A DNA stretch of 64,000 nucleotides from NCBI RefSeq assembly GCF_024622195.1, contig NZ_JANKBI010000016.1:1-64000 (forward strand). The letters run 5' to 3'. Positions 43,633 through 53,975 of this stretch are shown piece by piece (positions within the stretch are counted from its first letter, which is position 1; each line of letters opens with the position of its first letter). Both the position numbers and the translations under genes were made by a program. The notes under the pieces were generated by a model. The model saw nothing but the letters and a program-made list of their open reading frames with translations, had not been told where the DNA came from and searched no databases. The stretch is from Murimonas intestini (GTDB lineage: Bacteria > Bacillota > Clostridia > Lachnospirales > Lachnospiraceae).

Positions 43633-43782
43633 GATTATATTGAATGATATAGAGCTATAAACAGTAAATGGAAAATATTTCCAAGGTATTATTTGAAAAA
43701 TACAAATACAGAAGAGGAAATGATTTTTTGAAAAACAACAGGCAGGGTTTAACCGTATCTCGAAGAAAGGAAGAAAAGAGCG

Positions 43783-45468
43783 ATGAAAAGTAACATGCAG
43801 GTGAGGAGCATTGAGATCCACGACACTTTAACGATCTGGAACCCAGATAAAATCAGGAAGATAACGGATTTTATGGTCAGGCATAATATGAACACACTGA
43901 TATTCCATGAGAATGATATTGTAGATAAAGTAGTATACCCCTCACTGCTTTTTACGGAGGGACAGAAGGATAAGAACATCTATGATATCTACAGGAACAT
44001 TTATGGGGAAATATATGACAGAACCCCCAGCCCCTTTGTATTCCATGACGAGAAGCCTATATTTGCCGAGCTTTTACGGAGTATTGTGAAGATTGCAGCT
44101 GAAAAGGGGATCAGGGTATTTCTGCAGTCAAAAGAGCTGTGGTTCTCAGACCTGATCTATGAAAGCTCTGTCGCCCATGACGGTGTGGTGTGTCCCAGTG
44201 ACAGCTTTTGGTGGGACAGATACCTGCCGCAGAAATACGGGGAATTGTATGCCTGCCTGCCGGAGCTGTCCGGAGTTATCATATCCACGGGGACCCGGGA
44301 GAGCAGGGCTTCTCTGGCCCATGGCAAATGCGGGTGTGAGCGCTGTAGGAATTTCAGTCAGGACGAATGGCAGGAGAAAATTATCATGTCCATATACAGG
44401 CCCACAAAAGAGGCAGGTAAACAGCTGGTGGTCAGAGATTTTACATATTATGCGGATGAGCAGGAGGGTATCCGGGCGGGAATGCTGAAGCTTCCTGAAG
44501 ACATCATTGTGTCTGTCAAGAACACGCCTCAGGATTTTTATCCCACATTTCCTGATAACGCCCTGATCGGCAGGACAGGGGATCGGGAGATGTGGATTGA
44601 ATATGAGGTAATGGGAGAATATTTTGGATTCGGTGTTATGCCATGCATCCTTATAGACGATATCCGGCGCAGGATCAGGCACGGCCTGGCCAACGGGGCA
44701 AAGGGATTTACCCTGCGCGTGGACTGGGAGGCGCTGCCTTCCCACTCGGCCTTTGGTACAGTAAATGTGCTCAATGTCTATGCAGGCGCCATGCTGTCAC
44801 AGGATCCTGACATGCCTGCTCAGGAGATCTACAGGGCTTATCTGGAGGAATACAGGCTGTATGGCCCCGGGTTAAGCAGGGAAGCCAGAGAGGACTGCAC
44901 AAAAGCGCTCATGGAAATACTGGATGGGACATGGAGCGTCATGAAAAAAACAGTCTATATGCATGATTTTCTTTTCAGCTCAAACAGTAAGATACCGGCT
45001 GATATACGGCATGGGGATTTCCTGTCGAAGGAGCATCACGGACTTCAGAAATGGTTCCCGGAGCGGGGGCATGACCTGGATATGACTAAGGAAAATGTGG
45101 CGTCTCTGCTGGAAGAGAAGGATGAGGCTTTAAGGGAGATCGGACTGCTGTATGACAGGATTGCAGCCGGGAATCCGGGGCTGGCTCCTGATTTTTACAG
45201 CCGGCTTGTCAGCCAGTTTGAGATGTACCGCCTGTATGTGGAAATGTTCAGAGCCACGTCGAGAGTTTATCTGATGGTAAAAGGGGTGGAGGTACTGCAG
45301 GATAAGAGACAGGCATATGAGGCGCTGAAAGAGCTGCAGGATGTGGAAGAGAGGATCGGAAGATACCGTTTTCCAGTATTTGCTTACCCAGGAAGTGTGC
45401 TGCTGTGCCATGATAAGATTCACGGCTTCAGGATGGATGCCATCCGGCAGCTGGAGCAGATATACTAA
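43783..45468 (+). CDS. GH67-like (alpha-glucuronidase-related) TIM-barrel glycosidase
   Basis: A 561-residue cytoplasmic protein with no signal peptide. Its middle resembles the catalytic barrel of GH67 alpha-glucuronidases in order and spacing: a strand like CLPELSGVIISTGTRESR (where GH67 has its acid Glu), then DIIVSVKNTPQDFYPTFPDN, MWIEYEVMGEYFG (region of the GH67 base residues) and VDWEALPSHSAFGTVNVLNVY. The N-terminal carbohydrate domain of true GH67 enzymes is shorter or missing. It is the first gene of the LacI-controlled operon. Activity on a uronic-acid or related glycoside is an inference; it could be a new family. Confidence 0.6.
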   Translation: MKSNMQVRSIEIHDTLTIWNPDKIRKITDFMVRHNMNTLIFHENDIVDKVVYPSLLFTEGQKDKNIYDIYRNIYGEIYDRTPSPFVFHDEKPIFAELLRSIVKIAAEKGIRVFLQSKELWFSDLIYESSVAHDGVVCPSDSFWWDRYLPQKYGELYACLPELSGVIISTGTRESRASLAHGKCGCERCRNFSQDEWQEKIIMSIYRPTKEAGKQLVVRDFTYYADEQEGIRAGMLKLPEDIIVSVKNTPQDFYPTFPDNALIGRTGDREMWIEYEVMGEYFGFGVMPCILIDDIRRRIRHGLANGAKGFTLRVDWEALPSHSAFGTVNVLNVYAGAMLSQDPDMPAQEIYRAYLEEYRLYGPGLSREAREDCTKALMEILDGTWSVMKKTVYMHDFLFSSNSKIPADIRHGDFLSKEHHGLQKWFPERGHDLDMTKENVASLLEEKDEALREIGLLYDRIAAGNPGLAPDFYSRLVSQFEMYRLYVEMFRATSRVYLMVKGVEVLQDKRQAYEALKELQDVEERIGRYRFPVFAYPGSVLLCHDKIHGFRMDAIRQLEQIY

Positions 45469-45492
45469 TACCTGTCAGCAGGAGGGCGGCAG

Positions 45493-46521
45493 ATGGATGA
45501 CAACTATATTTTGGAGATTAAGGGTTTACAGACGTGTTTTTATCAGGAGGACAAAGTTTATTATGCAGTAGATGATGTGAGCTTTGGCATAAGGCGGGGA
45601 GAAATACTGGGGATCGTGGGGGAATCGGGATGCGGGAAGAGTGTGACTGCACTGTCTGTTCTGCGGCTGATCTCAGGAAAAGGGAAGATCAAAAAAGGGG
45701 CCATTGAATTTGATGGCTGTGATCTGACCCAGATCAGGGAAGAAGAGATGAGAAAAATGAGGGGCAGAAAGATCGCCATGATCTTCCAGGATCCCATGAT
45801 CTCTTTAAGCCCGGTCTATACGGTGGGCGCACAGATCCAGGAAGCCATACTGGCACATAATAAGATCCCTTCTAAAGAGGCATGGAGAAAAGCAGTGGAA
45901 ATGCTGGAAAAGGTGGGGATCCCCTCCCCGGAGAGCCGTGCAAAGGAATATCCCCATCAGATGAGCGGAGGCATGCGGCAGAGGGTGATGATCGCCATGG
46001 CATTAAGTATGGATCCTAAGCTTCTGATTGCGGATGAGCCAACTACGGCCCTGGATGTGACGATCCAGGCACAGATACTGGATCTGATCATGCAGATCAG
46101 GAAGGAAAGGCAGATGTCAGTCATGCTGATCACCCACGATCTGGGGGTCATCGCTGAGACAGCTGACAGAGTGGTGGTCATGTATGCAGGAAAGGTAGTA
46201 GAATCCGCAGATGTCAGGACACTTTTTAAAAATCCGTCCCATCCCTACACTCTGGGACTGATGAATGCCCTGCCAAGGCTGGACAGGGAGTGTGAGCGCC
46301 TTTATACCATTAAGGGAACAGTGCCAAGCCCTGCAGATCTCCCCCAGGGGTGCAGGTATGCAGGAAGATGCCCGCTGTGTGAGGAGAGATGTTTAAAAGA
46401 ACAGCCGGAGCTTGTAAAAGTAGGGGAGGATCATGAAGCGGCCTGTTTCTTCAGTAAAAAGACAGCAGAGCTGAGGCGTAAGATGGCTGCCGGTGACATA
46501 AGGGACAGCAGCGGAATATAA
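45493..46521 (+). CDS. Oligopeptide/oligosaccharide ABC transporter ATPase (OppD type)
   Basis: A 342-residue ATPase: Walker A GESGCGKS, signature MSGGMRQRVMIA, Walker B LLIADEPTTALD, H-loop LITHDLGV. The C-terminal oligo_HPY segment has cysteines (CRYAGRCPLCEERC) that in relatives bind a 4Fe-4S cluster. AGGAGGGCGG precedes the ATG. In this operon an Opp-type importer with glycosidases suggests oligosaccharide uptake, as known for some Thermotoga systems. Confidence 0.95.
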   Translation: MDDNYILEIKGLQTCFYQEDKVYYAVDDVSFGIRRGEILGIVGESGCGKSVTALSVLRLISGKGKIKKGAIEFDGCDLTQIREEEMRKMRGRKIAMIFQDPMISLSPVYTVGAQIQEAILAHNKIPSKEAWRKAVEMLEKVGIPSPESRAKEYPHQMSGGMRQRVMIAMALSMDPKLLIADEPTTALDVTIQAQILDLIMQIRKERQMSVMLITHDLGVIAETADRVVVMYAGKVVESADVRTLFKNPSHPYTLGLMNALPRLDRECERLYTIKGTVPSPADLPQGCRYAGRCPLCEERCLKEQPELVKVGEDHEAACFFSKKTAELRRKMAAGDIRDSSGI

Positions 46522-46535
46522 AGGAGGGGTCGGAC

Positions 46536-47558
46536 ATGAGTGGTGGGACAGCGCTTTTAGAAGTAAAAAATTTAAAGAAATACTATCCTGTTAAATCAAA
46601 GCTGTCCAGGAAACTTTTAGGCCAGGTAAAAGCTGTAGATGGTATTAGTTTTTCCATTCAGCCAGGAGAGGTCCTGGGGCTTGTGGGAGAATCAGGCTGC
46701 GGAAAATCAACTGCCGGGTGCACGGTTCTGCGTCTGGAGAATGCAACCTCAGGTGAGGTATGGTTTGAGGGGCAGGAAATATTGTCCATGGATAAAAGGA
46801 TGCTGAAGGATATAAGAAAGAATATGCAGATGGTTTTCCAGGATTCCTACTCCTGCATGAACCCTAAAATGACGATCCAGGAGATCATCAGGGAACCTTT
46901 GGTGATTTATAAAATGCCCCGCAGGGAGCAGAATGAGAAAATAGGCAGGCTCCTGGAACTGGTAGGGCTGACCAGAGAGCAGGGAGGCAGGTATCCCCAT
47001 GAATTATCAGGCGGTCAGAGACAGAGGGCCGGGATCGCCAGAGCGCTGGCCCTGGAACCAAAGCTGATCATTGCGGACGAACCTGTATCCGCCCTGGATG
47101 TTTCCATCCAGGCGCAGATCATTAATCTTATGGCAGACCTGAAGAAGGAGCTGGGACTGGGTTATTTATTTATCGCGCACGATCTGAGTGTAGTCAAGCA
47201 TATCAGTGACCGTATTGCTGTGATGTATCTGGGGAAAATCGTGGAGCAGTGTGAGAAAAAAGAACTGTATGCCAGCCCGCTCCATCCATACACGGTGTCA
47301 CTGCTGAATGCAGTCCCTATCCCGGACCCGGAGATAAAGAAGGAAAGGATCCTGCTGGAGGGTGATCTCCCCAGTCCAATAGATCCGCCGTCAGGCTGCA
47401 GATTCCACCCCAGATGTTCCGGGGCAAAGGAATGCTGCAGGATCAGTGAACCCCAGCTAAGAGAGGTAACGCCAGGGCACTTTGCGGCCTGTCATTTTGC
47501 CGGGGGAAATGTATCAGAAACAGTATCAGAAGCAGTATCAGAACCAGGAGAGGTATGA
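46536..47558 (+). CDS. Oligopeptide/oligosaccharide ABC transporter ATPase (OppF type)
   Basis: A 340-residue partner ATPase: Walker A GESGCGKST, signature LSGGQRQRAGIARAL, Walker B LIIADEPVSALD, H-loop FIAHDLSV, and the C-terminal cysteine motif (CRFHPRCSGAKECC). A small duplication gives SETVSEAVSEPGEV at the end. AAAGGAGG precedes the ATG. Confidence 0.95.
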   Translation: MSGGTALLEVKNLKKYYPVKSKLSRKLLGQVKAVDGISFSIQPGEVLGLVGESGCGKSTAGCTVLRLENATSGEVWFEGQEILSMDKRMLKDIRKNMQMVFQDSYSCMNPKMTIQEIIREPLVIYKMPRREQNEKIGRLLELVGLTREQGGRYPHELSGGQRQRAGIARALALEPKLIIADEPVSALDVSIQAQIINLMADLKKELGLGYLFIAHDLSVVKHISDRIAVMYLGKIVEQCEKKELYASPLHPYTVSLLNAVPIPDPEIKKERILLEGDLPSPIDPPSGCRFHPRCSGAKECCRISEPQLREVTPGHFAACHFAGGNVSETVSEAVSEPGEV

Positions 47559-47613
47559 AAGATAATATGCAGGTCTGCAGGACAGGCCTGCCAGGAGAAA
47601 GGAGTGCAGCAAT

Positions 47614-49512
47614 ATGATGAGAAAAAGGGCAAAGGAACTGTTGGGGGTAGTAATGGCAATATCAGTTTTGGCGGGCTGCGGCAGTGCAGGTATACAGGTG
47701 CCGGAAAGGACTTTGACTAAGGCTCAGGATACCGGCGTATATAAAGAGGCGCCTGATCTGGCTGCAAAGGTAGAGAGCGGGGAACTGCCTCCGGCAGAAG
47801 AACGCCTTCCGGAGGAGCCGTATGTAGAGCAGGTTGAATCAGTGGGCACATATGGGGGGACTATCAGGAGAGTATACACGGGAGTCTCTGACTGGAACAG
47901 CCTCAACTATATAGGAGCCAGGCATGAACTGCTGGTCTATGTAAGCCAGGAGGGTGTAGCCCAGCCTAATCTGGTAGAGAGCTGGGAGTACCAGGGAGAT
48001 GATAATACTACACTTGTGCTGAAACTGCATAAGGGCATTAAATGGTCGGATGGAGAGCCGTTTACAGTGGACGATATCCTCTATGACCTTGGAGTGCGCC
48101 AGAGCGGCAATGTCCCTCTGGAACAGAATGGCCTGGGAGCAGCCGTGGTTTCCGATGGGGCAAAGAAGATAGATGACTATACAGTTGAGCTGAAATTAAA
48201 AGAATACTATCCCATTGAATATGCGGCTACATTTGAACAGCCCTATGCACCGGAACATTATCTGAAGCAGTTTGATCCCAGATATGATGATACAAAAACC
48301 TGGGAGGATCTCACGAGCGCCTGGTGTTCCTACACAAATGGGAAGGGTTTGGAAGACCTGCCGCAGCTGTCTCCGTGGAAGGTAAGCTCCTACACGGATA
48401 ACGGGCTGATAGTGGCTGAGAGGAACCCGTATTACTGGAAAGTAGATCAGGAAGGAAACCAGCTGCCCTACGTGGACACAATAGAATTTAAATACGTGGC
48501 CAGTACGGATTCCATTCCTGCCATGGTAGCTGCAGGTGAGATTGATTTCCAGGTCAGGAATATGCAGTTTTCTGATTACTCCTATTATAAACAGAATGAG
48601 GAAGCAGGGGGATACAGGGCGCTGGCGCTCAGTTCGTCCTCCCTTGGACCGTGCATCAGGCTGAATTATGCATGTGAAGACCTGAAGCTGCGGGAGCTTT
48701 TCAGAGATCTGGAATTCAGGAAAGCCCTGAGCCTGGGGATCGACAGGGAAGCGATCAGTGATTCTCTGTATTTCGGGCTGGTAGAAGGCTGGGGTGCATG
48801 TCCGCTTGAGGTGGCGCCGTCTTACCCGGGCGAAGAATATGCAAAAATGTACACGGAATATGATCCTGACACAGCAAACGAGATACTTGACGGACTGGGT
48901 CTGGAGGATACAAATAATGACGGGATCCGTGAAATAGACGGCAAACCGCTGACGATCGTAATCGATACAGAGGATGGATACGGCTCCGGGCCGGTTAAGG
49001 GGATAGAGCTGGTGGCAGAGCACTGGAGAAAGCTGGGTATCGATGCAGTTGTAAATACAATTGAGAGGTCTCTGATGCTGGCCAGATGGCAGGATAATTC
49101 CTACACGGCATATGCCTGGAAGCTGGATGGGGCGGTAGACCCGGTACGTTTTAATTATGCCTGGGCTGATCTTTCTGCACCTGATTACCTCTGGCACAAC
49201 GTTGGTGTGCCCATGCAGGCATGGTACCATTCAGACGGAAAAGAGGGGGTTGAAATGCCCCGGTTTATTCAGGATATCAATGCAAAATGTGTGGAGGCGC
49301 TTGGCGCCACAGATGATGAGAAAAGGGCCGGATACGGCAAAGAACTTTCCGCCCTTGTAGCGGAGAATCTTTTTGTGATCCCCACTACAACATATATGGA
49401 ATGCGGAGTAGTAAACGCGAAGCTTAAGAATGTGCCGGAAACCTGGATATCAGGAAATGAATTCTGTGGAGAGAAGCATATTCATCCCTGGATCTTATAC
49501 TATGAGCAGTAG
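47614..49512 (+). CDS. Extracellular solute-binding lipoprotein, family 5
   Basis: A 632-residue Opp/Dpp-type binding protein, the receptor of this importer. The signal peptide ends in lipobox SVLAGC (Cys22), so it is lipid-anchored. KWSDGEPFTVDDILYDL and FRKALSLGIDREAI are family 5 marks. It is longer than most peptide-binding proteins (about 540), which suits a larger ligand such as an oligosaccharide. AAAGGAGTG precedes the ATG pair; the first ATG (47614) is chosen. Confidence 0.94.
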   Translation: MMRKRAKELLGVVMAISVLAGCGSAGIQVPERTLTKAQDTGVYKEAPDLAAKVESGELPPAEERLPEEPYVEQVESVGTYGGTIRRVYTGVSDWNSLNYIGARHELLVYVSQEGVAQPNLVESWEYQGDDNTTLVLKLHKGIKWSDGEPFTVDDILYDLGVRQSGNVPLEQNGLGAAVVSDGAKKIDDYTVELKLKEYYPIEYAATFEQPYAPEHYLKQFDPRYDDTKTWEDLTSAWCSYTNGKGLEDLPQLSPWKVSSYTDNGLIVAERNPYYWKVDQEGNQLPYVDTIEFKYVASTDSIPAMVAAGEIDFQVRNMQFSDYSYYKQNEEAGGYRALALSSSSLGPCIRLNYACEDLKLRELFRDLEFRKALSLGIDREAISDSLYFGLVEGWGACPLEVAPSYPGEEYAKMYTEYDPDTANEILDGLGLEDTNNDGIREIDGKPLTIVIDTEDGYGSGPVKGIELVAEHWRKLGIDAVVNTIERSLMLARWQDNSYTAYAWKLDGAVDPVRFNYAWADLSAPDYLWHNVGVPMQAWYHSDGKEGVEMPRFIQDINAKCVEALGATDDEKRAGYGKELSALVAENLFVIPTTTYMECGVVNAKLKNVPETWISGNEFCGEKHIHPWILYYEQ

Positions 49513-49524
49513 GAGGTGCTGTCT

Positions 49525-50508
49525 GTGAAATCCTATTTCGTGCGGCGGCTGGGTGTCGCTGTGATAACATTTTTTCTGGCCTCGATACTGATATTTTTTA
49601 TCATCCAGCTTCCGCCGGGGGATTTTGTAACATATGCCATCAGCCAGAGCGGAGATTCTGCCGGAAGTGCGCAGGTGGCTGAAAAGATGAGGCAGCAGTA
49701 CGGGCTGGACAGGCCCGTATATGAGCAGTATTTCAGATGGATAGGCGGTGTGGTGCGGGGGGATCTGGGATATTCCTTTCTGTATAAGAAGCCTGTCATG
49801 GAACTGATAAAGAGTGAGTTTCTGTGGACTGTCATAATCACCGGGATATCCTTTGTGCTGGCCTGGGCGGCCGGAATGTTCATAGGCATTTATTCGGCCC
49901 TGCATAAGTATTCCATAGGGGACCATGTCTTTACCTTCCTGGGATTTCTGGGGCTGTCCATACCCCCGTTTTTCCTGGCGCTGATACTGATCTATCTGCT
50001 CATATCCTCAGGATACGGGATTGCGGGAGGGCTGTTTTCCTCTCAGTTTGTAAATGCCCCGTGGAGCCTGGAAAAGGTTATGGATCTGATGAAGCACATA
50101 TGGATCCCCATTGCAGCGATCTCTCTGTCTAATATTACTGAGGTCATGAGGATCATGAGGGGAAGTATGATAGAAGTGATGTCACAGCCCTATATTATGA
50201 CGGCCAGGGCTAAGGGACTTAAAAAACACAGGGTCATCATCCGGCATGCAGTCAGGATCGCCATGAATCCGCTGATCAGCCTGGCAGGGCTTCTGGCCCC
50301 GAAACTGATATCAGGTATCGTAGTGACAGCTGTTGTCCTCAATCTGCCGGTCATGGGGCCGACTTTTATACAGGCGCTGAAGTCTCAGGATATGTATCTG
50401 GCAGGAGCTTACCTGCTGCTGACCGTCATACTTCTGCTGGCTGGCAACCTGATAGCAGATCTGGCGCTTGGATGGTCCGATCCCAGGATCAGGCTGGACA
50501 GTAAATAA
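49525..50508 (+). CDS. Opp/Dpp-type ABC permease (OppB type)
   Basis: A 327-residue membrane protein with six helices. It begins SYFVRRLGVAVITFFLASIL and has the motif GLDRPVYEQYFRWIGG, and the cytoplasmic EAA-like loop MTARAKGLKKHRVIIRHAVR. I chose GTG 49525, eight bases after AGGAGG, over an earlier GTG that overlaps that site. It pairs with the OppC-type permease. Confidence 0.94.
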   Translation: MKSYFVRRLGVAVITFFLASILIFFIIQLPPGDFVTYAISQSGDSAGSAQVAEKMRQQYGLDRPVYEQYFRWIGGVVRGDLGYSFLYKKPVMELIKSEFLWTVIITGISFVLAWAAGMFIGIYSALHKYSIGDHVFTFLGFLGLSIPPFFLALILIYLLISSGYGIAGGLFSSQFVNAPWSLEKVMDLMKHIWIPIAAISLSNITEVMRIMRGSMIEVMSQPYIMTARAKGLKKHRVIIRHAVRIAMNPLISLAGLLAPKLISGIVVTAVVLNLPVMGPTFIQALKSQDMYLAGAYLLLTVILLLAGNLIADLALGWSDPRIRLDSK

Positions 50509-50520
50509 GGAGGGGACAGG

Positions 50521-51567
50521 ATGTGGCACAGATTTAAAAGACACAAGGTGGGAATGGCAGGATTGATTATTTTTACAGTAATCATGGTGCTCCTGGTATT
50601 TGCTGAATTTTTCGCACCATATGGGGAGAGCCAGACGACAAGATATGCCAGTACGCCGCCCCAGAGCATACATATCAGGGGTGAGGACGGGAAGCTCCAT
50701 ACTCCGTTTGTCTATGGGCTGGAATCAGAGTTTAACCTGAAGACAGGTGAGATGACATGGACAGAGGACACTTCTAAAAGATATCCTCTGAAGCTGTTCA
50801 TCAAGGGGGAGCCTTACAGGATTTTAGGTATGAAATTTGACCTGCATTTTATAGGGGCAGAAGGAGGGGATTTCTTTCTGTTCGGTACAAACTCGATCGG
50901 GCAGGATGTATTCAGCCGTGTGCTGTACGGCGGCAGGATCTCGATCATCATTGCATTTATAACAGCTGTTATCACCCTCTTTCTGGGGACTCTTGCAGGG
51001 ATGATATCGGGGTATTTTCAAGGGGCAGCCGATATGGTCATACAGAGGATCGTGGAATTATTCCTGATCATACCGAATGTGCCTCTGGGACTGGCGCTGG
51101 CCGCCTTTCTGCCTGCTGATATGAGCCCTGTGATCCTGATGCTGGGGGTAGCTCTTGTGCTGTCGGTAGTCAGCTGGGGAAATGTGGCCAGGCAGGTGAG
51201 AGGAAAGACACTTGCCGCCAGAGAGAGCGGATATGTGAGAGCGGCCGTCTCCATGGGAGCGTCCACCCCCAGAATATTGTTCCGGCACATTCTGCCGTCT
51301 TTGAACAGCCATCTGATCGTACTGGCGACTCTGACGATTCCCCAGACGATACTGGCGGAATCGGGCTTAAGCTTTTTAGGCTTTGGGCTGCGTCCTCCTA
51401 TGACCAGCTGGGGGACTCTGCTGAAGGAGGCACAGAACTTCAGAGTGATCGCATTGTATCCCTGGATCATGATTCCGGGGCTGGCAATTATGCTGACAGT
51501 GCTGTCCTTAAATTTTATCGGGGATGCGCTGCGTGATGCGACAGATCCTTATTCCCGCGGGCAATGA
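50521..51567 (+). CDS. Opp/Dpp-type ABC permease (OppC type) with external insert
   Basis: A 348-residue permease. After the first helix (about 14-36) comes an extracytoplasmic insert of about 90 residues before the usual FGTNSIGQDVFSRVLYGGRI, longer than in standard OppC (about 300 residues). The EAA-like loop YVRAAVSMGASTPRILFRHI and the final GDALRDATDPYSRG are typical. Inserts of this kind are known in subfamilies importing opines or sugars. Confidence 0.93.
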   Translation: MWHRFKRHKVGMAGLIIFTVIMVLLVFAEFFAPYGESQTTRYASTPPQSIHIRGEDGKLHTPFVYGLESEFNLKTGEMTWTEDTSKRYPLKLFIKGEPYRILGMKFDLHFIGAEGGDFFLFGTNSIGQDVFSRVLYGGRISIIIAFITAVITLFLGTLAGMISGYFQGAADMVIQRIVELFLIIPNVPLGLALAAFLPADMSPVILMLGVALVLSVVSWGNVARQVRGKTLAARESGYVRAAVSMGASTPRILFRHILPSLNSHLIVLATLTIPQTILAESGLSFLGFGLRPPMTSWGTLLKEAQNFRVIALYPWIMIPGLAIMLTVLSLNFIGDALRDATDPYSRGQ

Positions 51568-51665
51568 GCCGGGTGGACATACCTGCAGGGAGGTCTTTGA
51601 TTAGGGATAATGACGGACCGGTACAGCAGGTAATAGCAAAAATATAAGTGAGGAAGGGGTGCTTT

Positions 51666-53975
51666 ATGGGCTTTCGTAATATACGTCTGCTGAATGAAGT
51701 GATTGATGTCAGCCAGCCTTTCGCAGAGGAGAATAATATATTCTTCCATATGACAAGAGTAAAGGAACTGGATGTGCACAGCGGAGCAGGTGTGATGGAA
51801 TGGCAGCGGTATTCTAAGAAAATACGCACGTCCTTCAGCCAGGTATCCATGCCGTTCGAGAGGAGCGGAGGGTGGGAATTCCCTGATGAATATGGACAGG
51901 ATAAGCTGCTGCCTTTTGATATATCTTTTATTGGCACAAATGTGATCCGTCTCAGGATGTCGGCAAAAGGCCCTCTGCCGGATAGAAGGGAAAAATCCCT
52001 TATGCTTGAAAAATTTCAGGAATCCCGGTGGGAGTGCAGGAGGCAGGAGGGGGGTGTCTGCTATACAGACAGCGCGGGAAGCTGTGTCATTGAGTTTGAG
52101 CCATCCAGGATCAGGATATTAGACAGGAGCGGACGGCTGCTGACTAAGACAAAGCTGATCCAGGACAAAGCGGGGATTGTAAACAGTGAACCAGTGCCCA
52201 CCTCTTTTGTGCGGTGTACAGATGACCTGAAAAGATATCTGTCCCTGTCTCTGTCCATCAAGCCGGATGAAGCTTTTCTGGGAGGAGGGGAATCCTTCAC
52301 AGAAATAAATAAGAGGGGCCAGAAGCTGAATTTGTGGATGTGTGATCCAAAGGGAACTATGAACCGGGAGATGTACAAACCAGTGCCGTTTCTGATCAGC
52401 AGCAGCGGATATGGACTTTTTGTGCATACCTCCGCGCCGGTGACCTTTGATCTGGGCTACAGCTATAATGCGGCTGCCAATATTTATGCCGGGGATGAGA
52501 TACTGGACTGCTTTTTTATACTGGGAGATCCAAGACAGATATTGGAGAGTTATACACGTCTTACGGGGAGGGCACCTGTTCTTCCTCTTTGGACCTTTGG
52601 ACTCTGGATGGGAAGGATCACTTACCAGTCACAGAAGGAAGTGATGGCAGTGGCCAAAAACCTGCGCAGCCACAGGATCCCCTGTGATGTAATACATATT
52701 GACACAGGCTGGTTTGATGTAGAGTGGCGGTGTAATTATGAGTTTGCGCCGGATAGGTTTGAAGATCCGGAAGAAATGCTGAGGGAACTTAAAGACATGG
52801 ATCTTCATGCCAGCCTGTGGCAGATGCCATATTTCAATCCTAATAATACACTATATCCCGAGATCATGGAAAAGGGGCTGGCAGTTTTAGACGGGGAAGG
52901 AAGGCTTCCAGGAGAAGATGCGGTGCTGGATTTCAGCAGCGAAGACACAGGTGAATGGTACAGCAGAAAGATAGAAAAACTGACCCGTATGGGTGTTTCT
53001 GCCATTAAGGCGGACTTTGGTGAGGGGGCTCCCCTTGCAGGGCAGTACAAAAGCGGAAAAAGCGGGCTGACAGAACACAACCTCTATCCGCTGCGCTACG
53101 CAAAAGCAGTCTGTGAGGGACAAAAAAGAGCCGGGGCAGAACAGGCTGTAATCTGGGCCAGGAGCGCCTGGGCAGGAAGCCAGAAGTATCCGGTGCACTG
53201 GGGAGGGGATTCAGAGACAAGCGATTCAGGCATGGCGTCAAGCCTGCGCGGAGGCCTCAGCCTGGGAGCCTGCGGTTTTACATACTGGAGCCATGATGTG
53301 GGCGGATTTGTCAAAAAAAGTCCGGCGGAGCTGTACCTGAGGTGGCTGGCATTCGGAATTTTTACCTCCCACATAAGATGTCATGGACAGCCGCCCAAGG
53401 AGCCGTGGGAGTATGGGGAAGAATTTACTGAGAGCTTCAGGAAAATTGTCAGTACAAGATATCATCTGCTCCCCTACATCTACACCCAGTCTGTGTATGC
53501 CGCAGAACGGGGACTGCCGGTAGTGCGTGCTTTGGCTATAGATTATCCCCGGGATCCTATCTGCTGGAAGATCGGCGACCAGTACATGTTTGGAGAAAAT
53601 ATGCTGGTAGCCCCTCTTCTGGAGGCAAATATCTGCAGCAGATATGTATACCTCCCGGAAGGAGAGTGGATTGATTACCAGACCTGCAGGAGCTATAAAG
53701 GCAATGCGGGATATCAGATAGAAGCAGCCGGTATCCCGATCATTGTACTTGTGAAAAATGGTTCTCTCATACCTCATACGGAGCGGGATATACAGTCAAC
53801 GTCAGAACTTGACTGGGAAGAAGTGGTATTCTACGGATATTCGGCAGGAGGGAAGACTGCGTCAGGAATGCTTGGCAGGCCGGGGCAGGGACTGGAATAT
53901 ATTGAAGCCGGGGGTCAGGATGAGGTGCAGGGAAAAGTTAAATTTATGTACAGGAGGGATGGCAGACGTGATTGA
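51666..53975 (+). CDS. GH31 family glycosidase (alpha-xylosidase-like)
   Basis: A 769-residue cytoplasmic glycoside hydrolase close to YicI-type alpha-xylosidases. The nucleophile is Asp450 in IKADFGEG and the acid/base Asp515 in HWGGDSET; ARSAWAGSQKYPVHWGGD and GFTYWSHDVGGF match the family closely. A beta-sandwich N-domain precedes the barrel. ATG 51666 has GAGGAAGGGG upstream; an earlier GTG is less likely. It should remove alpha-linked xylose or a related sugar from imported oligosaccharides; the exact specificity cannot be read from sequence alone. Confidence 0.9.
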   Translation: MGFRNIRLLNEVIDVSQPFAEENNIFFHMTRVKELDVHSGAGVMEWQRYSKKIRTSFSQVSMPFERSGGWEFPDEYGQDKLLPFDISFIGTNVIRLRMSAKGPLPDRREKSLMLEKFQESRWECRRQEGGVCYTDSAGSCVIEFEPSRIRILDRSGRLLTKTKLIQDKAGIVNSEPVPTSFVRCTDDLKRYLSLSLSIKPDEAFLGGGESFTEINKRGQKLNLWMCDPKGTMNREMYKPVPFLISSSGYGLFVHTSAPVTFDLGYSYNAAANIYAGDEILDCFFILGDPRQILESYTRLTGRAPVLPLWTFGLWMGRITYQSQKEVMAVAKNLRSHRIPCDVIHIDTGWFDVEWRCNYEFAPDRFEDPEEMLRELKDMDLHASLWQMPYFNPNNTLYPEIMEKGLAVLDGEGRLPGEDAVLDFSSEDTGEWYSRKIEKLTRMGVSAIKADFGEGAPLAGQYKSGKSGLTEHNLYPLRYAKAVCEGQKRAGAEQAVIWARSAWAGSQKYPVHWGGDSETSDSGMASSLRGGLSLGACGFTYWSHDVGGFVKKSPAELYLRWLAFGIFTSHIRCHGQPPKEPWEYGEEFTESFRKIVSTRYHLLPYIYTQSVYAAERGLPVVRALAIDYPRDPICWKIGDQYMFGENMLVAPLLEANICSRYVYLPEGEWIDYQTCRSYKGNAGYQIEAAGIPIIVLVKNGSLIPHTERDIQSTSELDWEEVVFYGYSAGGKTASGMLGRPGQGLEYIEAGGQDEVQGKVKFMYRRDGRRD

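Larger units (their letters stand above)
43449..43782. other. Intergenic region between LacI gene and glycosidase operon
   Basis: Apart from a possible 36-codon ORF (43471-43581) and the operator (43603-43632), the region is AT-rich. A -10-like TATAGA at 43648-43653 would place the operator on the -35 box, but the -35 itself is poor. A GGAAAATATTTCC palindrome lies at 43670-43682. No terminator with a proper stem is seen after the regulator gene. Confidence 0.45.

Noticed and set aside
48196..49230. 344-codon minus-strand frame
   Set aside because: Antisense to the family 5 binding lipoprotein; composition (His, Cys, Ile, Arg rich) is typical of a shadow frame.
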